A DNA stretch of 64,000 bases, taken from contig OU612075.1 in NCBI GenBank assembly GCA_914767715.1, forward strand, positions 22,940,001 to 23,004,000, written 5' to 3'. Positions 1-11,400 of this stretch are shown in pieces. The position numbers and the translations under genes are program-made. The stretch is from Membranipora membranacea. Taxonomy: Eukaryota > Bryozoa > Gymnolaemata > Cheilostomatida > Membraniporidae. How positions within the stretch are numbered: the stretch's first letter is position 1; every line of letters starts with the position of its first letter. Below the pieces are notes generated by a model. It was not told the origin of the DNA. It did no database searches and saw nothing but the letters and a program-made list of their open reading frames with translations.

Positions 1-215
1 CCAAATACTAAAATTATTTTCCAAACTATGTCCATATGAGTTTTCAATGTTGCAGATTCTGAATCAAAAATAATTTTTATCCTATTATAAGCGGTTTTCA
101 AGATAACCCTCTTTTCAGCACGTTTTTCCTATGCGGCGTGGGTTAAAAGTAGCAAACTGGAGAGAGGACAACTCCAGATTGAGGCCAAAATCAGAGCTCA
201 GAAAACTGTCCATTT
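1..215 (+). mobile_element. Single arm of a foldback element
   Basis: This stretch closely matches 53,660-53,890, the right arm of a foldback element in a MITD1 intron, and matches the complement of that element's left arm at 53,290-53,515. The shared core includes 'ttttcagcacgtttttccta' and 'gcggcgtgggttaaaagta'. Only one arm is visible because the window begins inside the copy; the other arm would lie to the left. It is a non-autonomous repeat with no coding potential of its own. Confidence 0.75.
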
Positions 216-809
216 CAAACTCGAAACCCCGCTTAATGATGTTAAAGTTTTAATACCTGACTCGACTACATACATGTTATTATTGACCTGATCTCACAAG
301 GAATTCTAATGAGTGAGTGATTCTCATTACCACAAGCAATCACTTACGGATACAGAAGTCAGTGACACAGGGAAGGATAACTTGTCTCTCTCCAGTACAT
401 GACATGTAACCGACAGATGTCCACATATACTGACATGGTATACTGTAGGTTAGTGTCTGAGTAAGTGGATTACAGCATGTCTTACTTACTGACTCGCCGT
501 CCACAGTCAGTCTGGTCTGTTCAGATGCAAAGAAAAGTTGTATTTATGCAGGAAAAGTTTGATTCTGGCCATGATATTCAAGCAAAATTGGACAATGAAT
601 GCTGAGCTGGGGAGATGGTGAATCAGTTCCCCTGATTACACCCGGGATGTTAATTTGACAGTTAATTCTAGCCTTATATTTTAGACAAACCTGCTGACTT
701 CATAGTCATAAAATTCTGTTGAAGTGATAAGTGTAACTATAGCAATGTTCCGAGTGAATGACGATACATGGCTTGGAAAGCTGATTACAGTTTGATATGA
801 TAGACTCAC

Positions 810-910
810 AGGTAATGCTAACTCACAGATGGCGATGCTTTTTTGAGCTGATCTCTTGGGTTGTTTATATGATAGTACTAGTCTTGTAGTCACAGCTGAG
901 GACTGATACA
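810..910 (-). CDS. Exon ending an F-type lectin-like domain
   Basis: The minus strand has a pyrimidine-rich acceptor ending in CAG before 910, an open phase-1 exon of 101 nt, and a GTGAGT donor after 810. The 33 codons include the motif IAICELAL preceded by a TTRLVLSYK strand. This resembles the end of an F-type lectin (fucolectin) domain, where a final strand carries a conserved Cys-Glu. The same arrangement, with the same acceptor phase, occurs in the exon at 5,446-5,675. It probably belongs to the same minus-strand lectin gene, but the exons carrying the first half of this domain were not found between 911 and 5,445, so the link is inferred. The gene would continue left of the window. Confidence 0.4.
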
Positions 911-3900
911 CTGAGCAGGAGTTAGTAAATATACCAGGTCCGGTCAGCTCACGTGATGAGTCTGTGTAACAAACGATAAGCTGGTATTAGCAGGTCAGCT
1001 TGAGCTACTCAAATAGTAACTGACCAAGTGTGACGCAAAAAGTCAAATATACGCCTAATATTACATATGACTATGGCTAATACTTTGTATAAAACATGGC
1101 TTATACTAATATTGCTGTGGATTATGATGCTGGAGAACCTGAAGTAAAGTGATCATCATGGGGTTAGGGGGTAAAAATCTCAAGTTTGTCTCTGTCCTTA
1201 GACTGAGAAATAACAGTGCCTTAAGGGCACGGCCGCCATATTCGGCGCCAAGTTGCTCTCAGTTTGCAGGCAGGTTGGAGCACACCTGGGGCGTCAATTG
1301 AGCCCAGTAGTTGCTAGACTGCAGCAGGACTGACCTAAGACCTCCAACACTTGCGCATGTAGAGGGCAGGCACTCGAACCAACTGAGCTACCTCCTACTC
1401 CAAGATGTATATGTCATTATTATTACACAAAGTATTGGATATTATTACCGTGAGTTATACATGATGTATCCGATATGATCGCTGCGTTAGGCGGATACAC
1501 AGTCGGATCTAGTACAGCCACAAAGTGATAAACATACAGTGAGCTCATCGTTGGCTGTATCTCGAGAATCAGAGATAAAGTCTCACTCGTCTGGCACTAC
1601 AACAAATAAGTATCACCACATGGCTTATGGTGCGGTATAATTGATTTCAACCTAGCTAAATGAACTTATGTTTTGATACATGTGTTTTTACTATTCCTGT
1701 TTTTAGATGAATTGTAGCCTATGTGTTGACACTGATTGACTGGTGGATAGTAGGAGCCAGCTAGATTAAGTCAAACACATTGGCTAGATAAATGGTTAGT
1801 CAACGGACAGATCCCAAAAAAGTTTCTTTGATTTTTATGCCGCGGGATATTTCGAGGGCACCAAAAAATTAGTGTGATTTGGTTACACTGTAGACGAGGA
1901 CTTTTTTTTCGTTTTTCAGATTCACTCAAAAAAAGTACAGAGGCTAGATTTACATGCTTGCTTCACTTCCTGAAAGTCTCAAAACTAAAACTTAAATATT
2001 TTTTAAGCTATGGTCATTTCAAATATGAAGAATTCATTCGGAGTTGTCCCGACAGCGAATTACAAATGCATTTTTACTTGCTGATCTTTGAATATAATTA
2101 ATTTTCCAAATGTAGATTTAGAATAAATTACTTGCTGCCACCCTTCTTAACATTGTTGAGTATAATTGTGTCTCTGCTAAACTTTAAATATGTTATTATT
2201 AATTTCCTTCACTATTCAATGAATGATGATTATTGGAACGATTTTTTGAAGATCAAGATTATTGTCTGATGTCACCTTGTTTCTAATTTAAAAAAATCGT
2301 GTATAAGAAAGTATAGTAACCTACTGTCATTATAAGACAACAACATTTGTGATCGGACAAGGCAGTCCTACATCAAAATCCCAAAAGACTAGTCTTTGGA
2401 GAAGCACCGCTGAGACATGACCAGATTATTCTGGTGTCGTATTTATCGAATTATCTTGAAAGTTAAAATGCGCAAGGATCCCCCAGGCCAGCAGTTTAGT
2501 AACAACTTGATAGAGCACTGTCCCAAAAGGCCACTGAGCTACATTGAGAAATGCTACAAATATGACACAAGCAAGCAAACCGTCTCCAGGTTTGCTGACA
2601 TGGCAATCTCTTACATAGGGTATGAAACGAATGAACTGCAAGAGATGCGTCTTTGGTTGTGAGCCTTAACTTTTTGAGAGGCCAAGTGTATATTCTTCAT
2701 TGTCAACAAAATGAAAGTGAGTCGACAAATTTTTCAAGCGTCTATGAGTATGACTGAGGTTCAACAGAGAAACCAGATCGACATGCGATCTTCATTCACA
2801 AGCACAGTCTGATCAGGATCAGCTAGCTATTGAGGCACAATACAACAACAGCTGCCAGTAATACATAATGAAAATAGTCTCACACCAGACTGCCTAGCAC
2901 TTCAGCGATCAGATAGTATCTTATAAGTCAAGTAACATATTCCTAAACCGTTTTTACATGGCAGTAAGGTCTCACTAGAGCCAGACATTCAAAAAGCAAG
3001 CGATTTAATATCAGGTTGCTCCAGCTAACCAACAACACCCCTATCCTGTAGGTGAACATATTCTAACACATGCCTCAAAGATTTGGATGTTTGTTTTCAA
3101 CTGCAACAATGAATTTAGAATTTTGAAATTAAAATGTATTCGGGTGCGGCAGAGATGAGGCCAACATGCGCAATCAGCGTGTTAAGGTTTTAGTTTTTTG
3201 AGGTACCAGTCCATACACCGTACAAGATGTGGCAAAAATCCGTGATAAAAAAGTCAGTAGCACCTGAGTGCCAAAGGTGACCTTTAAAAGGATAAAAGGG
3301 GCAGTGTAAATTCGAATTTAAGATAAATTGAGATAAAGTCGGACCTAGAACTTTTAAATAACTGAGGAACCCAATCGTTTATAGTACCTGCCTCAGAACA
3401 TATTCTTAATGATCACCTAAATCTTTCTGTAATATGCAAGGCAGGACGTGAAGTGCTCAATTGAACATGGTTTAGACACATATGGGATAATTCTGAGAGT
3501 AGGACATGTCGGTGGAGGGTATCAAAACTCGGAGTTTCATTCACTCATGGCTGTCAAACCTTTGTGAGCTAGCAATGAAAGTGTCTTATTGGTTGATATA
3601 TATTCCCTTAACTGCAGTGCGCCATCATTGAATTCAAAAGTTGAGTTGCAAAGAGTGGGGACTTATCTGCTGATGCAGCGTTGAAATAGGTCCCGAACAA
3701 GCTAACCATGTCATAGCTGCACTCGTTGGCGATGCCAAAAGAGACGCTCTGCCCGCGTGAAAAGCTGCTTCATCTCCCAAGAACGGACGGTCTTGGTGGA
3801 GCTCATGTTAATTGCTAAAAGTATGGCAAGACAAGCTTTTCTGGCAGAAGCAATGAACAAATGCAAAGCAAAGAAGTCTTCAATCATCTAATAACATGGC

Positions 3901-5445
3901 AGACGAGATACTATGCAATGCTGTTGATTTCGGTGCTTGAGTTGCCCTTTATGTGAAATGCTCGTGTGGGGGAGGGATAACAAGGAGGGATAAAACTTGT
4001 GCCAGGTGGTTTGTCACATTTCACACAAGTTTCTTCATAACACATCGGCTTAACAAATTGGCTAATCATGAGTTGTCATTGAGACAAATACACAGGGGCG
4101 ACTGCAAGTCAAAGTCAGGCTAAGAACTGCTCAATGGTGCCTTTGTATCATGGTAGACGGACAATTAAACAACTCAGCGGCTACCCAGTTTGTGCTAAAG
4201 CTGTAGTGCTTCGAGAGTTAATTTAACGTCCTGACCAATTATTGCTGAATTTTGGGGTCAATATATAGGCGATAATCTTTATAAAATTCCTTGATGTAAG
4301 CTTTCTTTGACAACCTCACCGAAATCTTATAATAATCAAATTAATGTACCAGGTTTCAATATATGAAAAAAACCGAATTCAAGATCTAACGTAGATTTTC
4401 ATCCTGTAGGGAGCTGCACTGCATGAAACGGTGGTGCAAGTCTCATGCACCTAAAAATTATAATACCCTGTCATATTGTCTGCCAGCCACCAACTATTCT
4501 CATGGAAGGATGAACACGGAAGACACTTTCATCCTCTGTCTGTCTCTCTGACTATAAGGCAAGCGAATGGGAGATTGCCCAGCCAGAATAAAAAAAATTC
4601 AACCATCTGTAATCAACGATCATGGGCGGGAGATTACCGGGGCTGTCTGCAAGATTGTATACACCGCACTACCCCCAGCTCTTAAAGATCTAGAGGAATT
4701 GACAGGGACCAACTACCGGTCATCACAATGCAGATTTTAAGCTTGCAGCTGCCAAATATGAGGGGAAACTTTTGCCGCAATCTTGTCGCTGTGGGTGCGA
4801 CGTCTGCTTCGACTTTCCAGCTTAAAACAAGGCTGTATATTCAGATTGGAGTGACTATGACTGCTGTACCTCTTCTGGGATATGACAGATTGCTCATGAC
4901 CCATCTGTGTAATATTTCGTTGAAGTTAAACCTTTTTAAACAATAAAAAAGTGAAAAAAATCCAAAACGAGGGAGACAACTACCACTTTGCAGAAATTAA
5001 ATTTGAATAAGGGTGTTTTTGGTGATTTTTTTAGCGATGCAAAATTTATTTTTTAACCATGGATAAATATCATCCAAAATGCATATTTCTGAGGCATTGG
5101 AAATATATATTTATCATCCAAGGGAGAAAAAAGGCCCAAAAAAATTCGTTTTGCTTAAAAAAATGGCCGCCCCCAAATTTTTCTTTTCACCTTAATATTC
5201 TTACTCAGAAGAAAATTCCCTTCGATTTGATGTTTGGTGTTGCTTTGTTCCTTCCGATATCACGAACCCTCAAAAAAAAGATGATCTGTCCGTTGACTAG
5301 GTGGACAATTAATTTGTTCTCATAGATTTAAATTTTAATTTAGATTATTTTTAAACATGCGAACAAAAGTCTTGAAAGTAAACTTTCTGCAAAGCATCGT
5401 GAATACAGAAAAGCCTTTTGGGGAGAATGTACGATATTAATTTAC
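911..5445. other. 4.5 kb without a recognisable gene
   Basis: No exon with convincing homology was found on either strand. Short open frames here (for example 1,874-2,101, 2,417-2,662 and 4,476-4,946) show no recognisable domain and no good splice or promoter context. If the lectin exons at 5.5 kb and 0.9 kb belong to one gene, this is intronic DNA that should contain at least one further exon. A SINE-like tRNA head is at about 1,340-1,402. Confidence 0.5.
1225..1402 (-). repeat. tRNA-derived SINE-like repeat
   Basis: On the minus strand the region begins with a box A-like 'GGTAGCTCAGTTGG' followed by a GTTCGA box B-like run. Spacing and stems do not make a normal cloverleaf, so this is better read as a tRNA-derived SINE head than a functional tRNA. 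The body would extend toward 1,225. Confidence 0.4.
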
Positions 5446-8400
5446 CGTAGAATGAAGAGGGTCGGTCTGACCATCAGAGACAGTAGACGATAGCAGAGGA
5501 TCTGCGTAACTTGTCCCATCTGTCACTCTGCCGTACTTCACTTTACGATTGAACCCGGCTAACTCAACCTTAACCTCACAGACAGAGAACCTGATCAGCT
5601 CACCGAGCGCCGCTCCGTCATCTTGTCGTATTATCAGTATGAAACTACCGGCAATATGCGGCTTCAAAACATTCACTGCAACGATAAAGATCACAAGCAT
5701 AACGACCTACTAGAAATAACAATAAAGATTGAGAACTCTAATACAGTGGAAGAAGTGATAGATTTGGTCAAGGAATTGTTTTACACCTTCAGTTCGATAT
5801 TAAGTGTTTGAATCTGTTCTGTTATATGACAGGTGAGACTCACATCTGACAGGTGTTAGAGAGTGTTGTACTGTAAAATCAGGGTGCAATGTATTATCTG
5901 ATAAGTTTCTCAGTGAGAATGTGACGGGTTGTGTCGTTCCCTCATCTATCGACATGTAGAACTGAGGCTGCTCTAATGGTACACAAGAATCGGCAAGTAG
6001 ATAACTCCTGACATCTCCGTCCAGAACTTCAAAGATAATAACAATAATTTTCAAAAATGTAATCATTTCATCACCAAAATCGCATAACCAAGCTTCAGAC
6101 ACAAGGATACAAATTGTTAACAGTTTGCAGTCAGTCTCCTGTCTTCATAATTGTATAACCATTATGCCAGGACACAGTGGCATTGCCATGCAGCCACTAA
6201 AACAAGATTGGCCGCATGACAAGGTAAAGGACAAACCAATGGTCAAGAAAACAAGCCTTCAACATACTAGTGATGTAAGTGGTACCAGGATGTCGTATCA
6301 TATAAGGATAATTGTGACCCACCATGACTCCATATCATCAGACCTCCGATCCCTCCGCTGAACAAATCTCCAAATATATAAATATAACTATCCTCAGGAA
6401 TAGATAAGTCCTGATCAGTGTAGTGAAATATCTGTCTGCCAGTGTTCTCAAAATCAACAGCTACATCTACCAAAGTGTTTGTAGGTTAAAACCTCACTTG
6501 TGATTACCGGTTCTAACTCTGAAGCTATTTACTCATATCAACCAGTCCACACACAGGCTTTCAAACAAGACTAGTTCCTGTGGCAACCATTTCCGTATGA
6601 GGAATTCTTGAATGCTGAAAATTTGACAGTTACTCACTGAATGCGTTCCTTCTTCGTAGGATACAGTAATGATGCCATGATATCGGAGTCATCTGCTCCT
6701 CAACCAGAGCCACATACCCTCTGAGTAACATATAGACAAAACCACTACTGGACACAAACACACTTATACCTGCAAGAAAATATTAAAACCTTCTCAATAA
6801 GTTATAGGTAAAAAGAGATGCAGTGCAGGGGCGTATATTCTAAGAAAATTCACTCACTGACGTTTTAGAGATGAGCATAATGATCGGGCGCAGCCCGATC
6901 CACACGCCGTAGGCGTGGCGGGGAGGGTGTGGGTGTGTGTCAATACACCGGGCTTTTGATTGGCTTGTCCAGCTCAAGGTCAAAAGTCAAACTTTGTATG
7001 TACCGTAATTCCTCACTTATAAGACCCCCCCTTGGGAAAAGTAAAAATGCTCCAGTTATAAAGCACCCATTTGGAAAAAAATCTGACATTGTTGGGATCC
7101 GAACCCACGACATTCTTAATAAACAGAGAATACCAGGCAGACGCTCTACACACTGAGCCTGGCTTGAACGTAATTAACACGAATTTTTATTTACGGATAT
7201 CCGTGGTCCGTGATTGCTAATATACGCCACTGACGCAGTGGTCAATGCTGCCTCAGGATAAATGTCAGGACACAAGTTCACATTTCATTTTATAGGTTGT
7301 TATTTTTAAAATCTATCAATTCGAGTCCTAGAACAGGTAAAAAACACAGGTTTTTCATTGCGATTCGTTTTGGATATCTTACGTAGGTGGAGGGCGGTAG
7401 TCTAGATTCAGGCACTATTTTAGAAAACATGTGCATCATGTGCATGCTTATCCAAATAATGCTACGGCTCCACATTTAACTCAGCTCTGGACTGACACCA
7501 GTTTCTAATAATCTGATTGGCTGAGAAGTATAAGTCTCACCTTCAGACTAATCTGATTGGCTGAGAAGTATAAGTCTCACCTTCAGACTAATCTGATTGG
7601 CTGAGAGGTATACGTCTCACCTTCAGACTAATCTGATTGGCTGAGAAGTATAAGTCTCACGATTAGACTAATCTGATTGGCTGAGAAGTATAAGTCTCAC
7701 CTTCAGACTAATCTGATTGGCTGAGAAGTATAAGTCTCACCTTCAGGCTGACCGTTATTATCTTCAGGTAGATCCTCAGTAGTTATCCTTATTACAGTGG
7801 TATCAGCAGGAGGCAGCGGGTCAACTCGCAGCCAGAAACACAATCCCCAGTTATGTATTCTACTGAGCGGTACCTGAGATTTGATGAGCGGTAACACATC
7901 GGTGGTGCTTCTATTGTTCACCAGAGCATTATAAAAGTGACAAACTTTATTCTCTGCAACGGAAGGGAATACAATATATAATTACAATAATAATGTTGTA
8001 GTACTGGCAGCTTATCGCAACGCAGATTCTAGGCTGTGATAACTTCCACGTGTTTTCTATCCTATAAGAAAGAATCTAAAGATAAATTTATCAGTCCCAA
8101 TCCCAATTGAGCACACACTCCCAAAACTAAACTAAGTACCTTTCTTGATACAGCGATAGTATATTCGTAGTTTGAGAGGTAGTCCTCGCTGATTCTGACA
8201 GAGGCTGCTCTCCAGAATACTTCTAACTGCGCTATTGTTGTCTGATGCTGACGTGATATCGACAGTGAGCTTGGTGAGATGATTAAACAGTTTGCGAGCT
8301 TGTTCAGTCACATTAGCAGTACAGTGTTCTTCCTGAAAATTTAAAACTAAAATAAAATAACTGAACTTTTGGGAGTTTACAATGTCCATGAAGGTGACTC

Positions 8401-11400
8401 AAATAGCTCTCATCAAGGCAATAAGAGTCCTCGGTTACTAGTTGAATGTAAATCTCAGGTTGTAGGTACTAGACAAAGTGAGAGCTCTAGCAGTATATTG
8501 ACATACTTACACCGGCAGATGGAAACCAGTAGGCCAATAAAACATCAATCTCATAGTCTTCATTCTCACAGTCTAATGTGGCAGCGCTATGGTCATCAAA
8601 CAGCTCCATGTATGCTGTAATACAGGGAGTAATACAGGGAGTAATACAGGGCGTAATACAGGGTGTAATACAGGGCGTAATACAGGGTGTAATACAGGGA
8701 GTAATACAGGGAGTAATACAGGGTGTGATACAGGGTGTGATACAGGGCGTAATACAGGGCGTAATACAGAATGTAATACAGGGCGTAATACAGGGCGTAA
8801 TACAGGGCGTAATACAGGGTGTAATACAGGGCGTAATACAGGGAGTAATACAGGGAGTAATACAGGGTGTAATACAGGGTGTAATACAGGGCGTAATACA
8901 GGGCGTAATACAGGGCGTAATACAGGGAGTAATACAGGGAGTGATACAGGGTGTGATACAGGGTGTGATACAGGGCGTAATACAGGGTGTAATACAGGGC
9001 GTAATACAGGGTGTAATACAGGGTGTGATACAGGGTGTGATACAGGGTGTGATACAGGGTGTGATACAGGGTTAATACAGGGTGTAATACAGGGTGTATT
9101 ATAGTGTAACTGTAGAATAATACCTAATCTATAATAGGTAAGGGCAGATGCGATGTAAAACCAGGGACCTCTGATAATCATCACAGAGACATTCAGTGAG
9201 GACACAGAAGTAATTATGATGTTTGTTGAGTGCTTGGCGAGGAGTTGTTACCTTGATTGCGCACCTGTATGATCGAAGGGCACCCACTGACTGGCCAGTA
9301 GAGGAGGCCGAGATGGGATACACACATTCTTTATAAACTCTGTGATTCTGTTATCACATCCTTGTATATCTGAGTGTATAAAGTTCACCATCCCTGTCAG
9401 GAAGAAGACAATGTGCAGTACAACAATCATACTCAGAGAAGTTATATAATATATATTTCTGTTCTTTAACTCATATCTATCAGTGTTTGTTCGGTAGCTG
9501 TAAATTGCTGAACAGGCTGAACGGACTGAACAGAATTTCTCAGACTACTATTTGTTTGATTCTATACATGATTGGCTAATTTTGCATGAGCGTGGACAAA
9601 TTCTTATATTCTGCTCATTAATTTGTTTATTTAAAGTTTGCATTCGCCTTGGTTTCTTTCTATTTTTCGGCATTACACTAGGGAAGTAACTTGTCTTGGC
9701 AAGCTTCGTTTGGGTGGAACCATAAGCCCCCCCCCCCCCATAACAAAGCTTGTCAAGACTGGCTAGATGGAGGGTTAAGCTGGATAATTTGGCTGGAGAA
9801 AAAATTCTTTGCAAAGAAGGGAGTAACGTAGTGACTAGAGATTTTAGGAGATCAACTAAGAGGAAACACTAATAACCTACCACAAAAGGCAGCCGGGTCA
9901 GCTAAGAACGACTGTCTCTGTCGTACTAGAGTTTTGTTACTCTCGTATTTATGTATATCAGTAGATGTAATATAGATTGAGAAATCATCAGGTTGCTCCC
10001 TCGAGTTCACACATGCACTGAGATCTGGTCAAGACACGAGTAATTCTCACAGGCAATATAAAGGTTCGGCCAATAGACTGATTAATAATCATTTGAGACA
10101 GGAAAGTATGTGCCTCTTCACTGAGACACATACTTGTGGTGATGTTACAACATCGGATTGTGCAGTAACAATTGGTTTACTCATGGTTGTCATTGATTTG
10201 ATTTGCAGCGAACAGTTTTATGTTGAACCAGTTTCAAGCTTTAAAGTTACTTTGGTTTTAATTATGTGCTCTAATTCCTCAATGATCATGATCCATTTGA
10301 TTTAGTAATCTGTCTTGGGTAAATTTATTTTTCTATGGTCCTTCTCAATTCTTGTGGCTCTGATGTCTGAATACATACAGTTAGCTTGGTGTTGAGAAGT
10401 GAAACTTATAACTAGAGACCACCACAAACAAGCACTTTGTGTGATTGGTTTATTGATTGGTTGATTGGCTCTTAAAAGCAAAGTCAGATTGATAATTAAT
10501 CTTACCTGTCATAACGGAGACTGAATGAATGGCGACCAGCTCAAACAGTTTTATTCTGATCCATGGCTGGTTCCAGGCAGAGGCTGGTTCTGAGCTAAAC
10601 CATAACCATGACTGCTGAGCCCTGACACAAGTAGTGTTCTGTCCATCGATCGCAGAGTCTGAGTAACTAGCCCTAACATTGTTATCAGTCCAACTACAAC
10701 AAAGGTTTCATTATAGACTTAATAATAAACCTAGACAAGACACTATAAAGAGCTAAAGCGCTGAGGCGTTTAATTGTGTGTGACGTTAACTGTTAACTGT
10801 TAACTGTTAACTGTTAACGCGGTAACTGTAAATTGCTGAACAGGCTGAACGGACTGAACAGCTGAACAGAAATTCTCAGACTAAAATTATCATTTGTAGT
10901 CATTTCTCTGGGTGACTATCACTTCTCAAACATATTCCTCTTAACCAAATGATTTGATGAGTCATTAAGTTCCTGTTGGCACCTAATATAACACATTAAG
11001 GGCAAGCAAATGAAGCAATCAATGTGCCATTTCTGCCCAAATCTGATGGTGTTCTGGAAATTGGACACCAGAAACATTATCCAGCTCAACCTTCCATCTA
11101 GCCAGTCTTAACAAGCTTTGTTTATAGGGGGAGGGAGGCTACTTTCCATCCATTCACTAGTAGTGTAACGACGAAAAAATTACTGTGAATAAAATTGAAA
11201 GAAACCAAGGTGAATGCAAACTTAAGATAAATAATTTAATGAGAAGAATATAAAGAATTGTCCATGCTTATGCAAAATTAGCCAATCACGTAAAGAATCA
11301 AACAAATAGTAGTCTGAGAAATTCTGTTCAGCTGTTCAGTCTGTTCAGTCTGTTCAGCAATTTACAGTTACCCTGTTAACGTTAACTGTGTAGTAGGTAC

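Noticed and set aside
8573-9205. Long open frames on both strands across the 12-bp array (Val-Ile-Gln-Gly, Asn-Thr-Gly and Pro-Val-Leu repeats)
   Set aside because: The 12-bp period lacks stops in several frames at once; the frames have no start context and overlap an intron.
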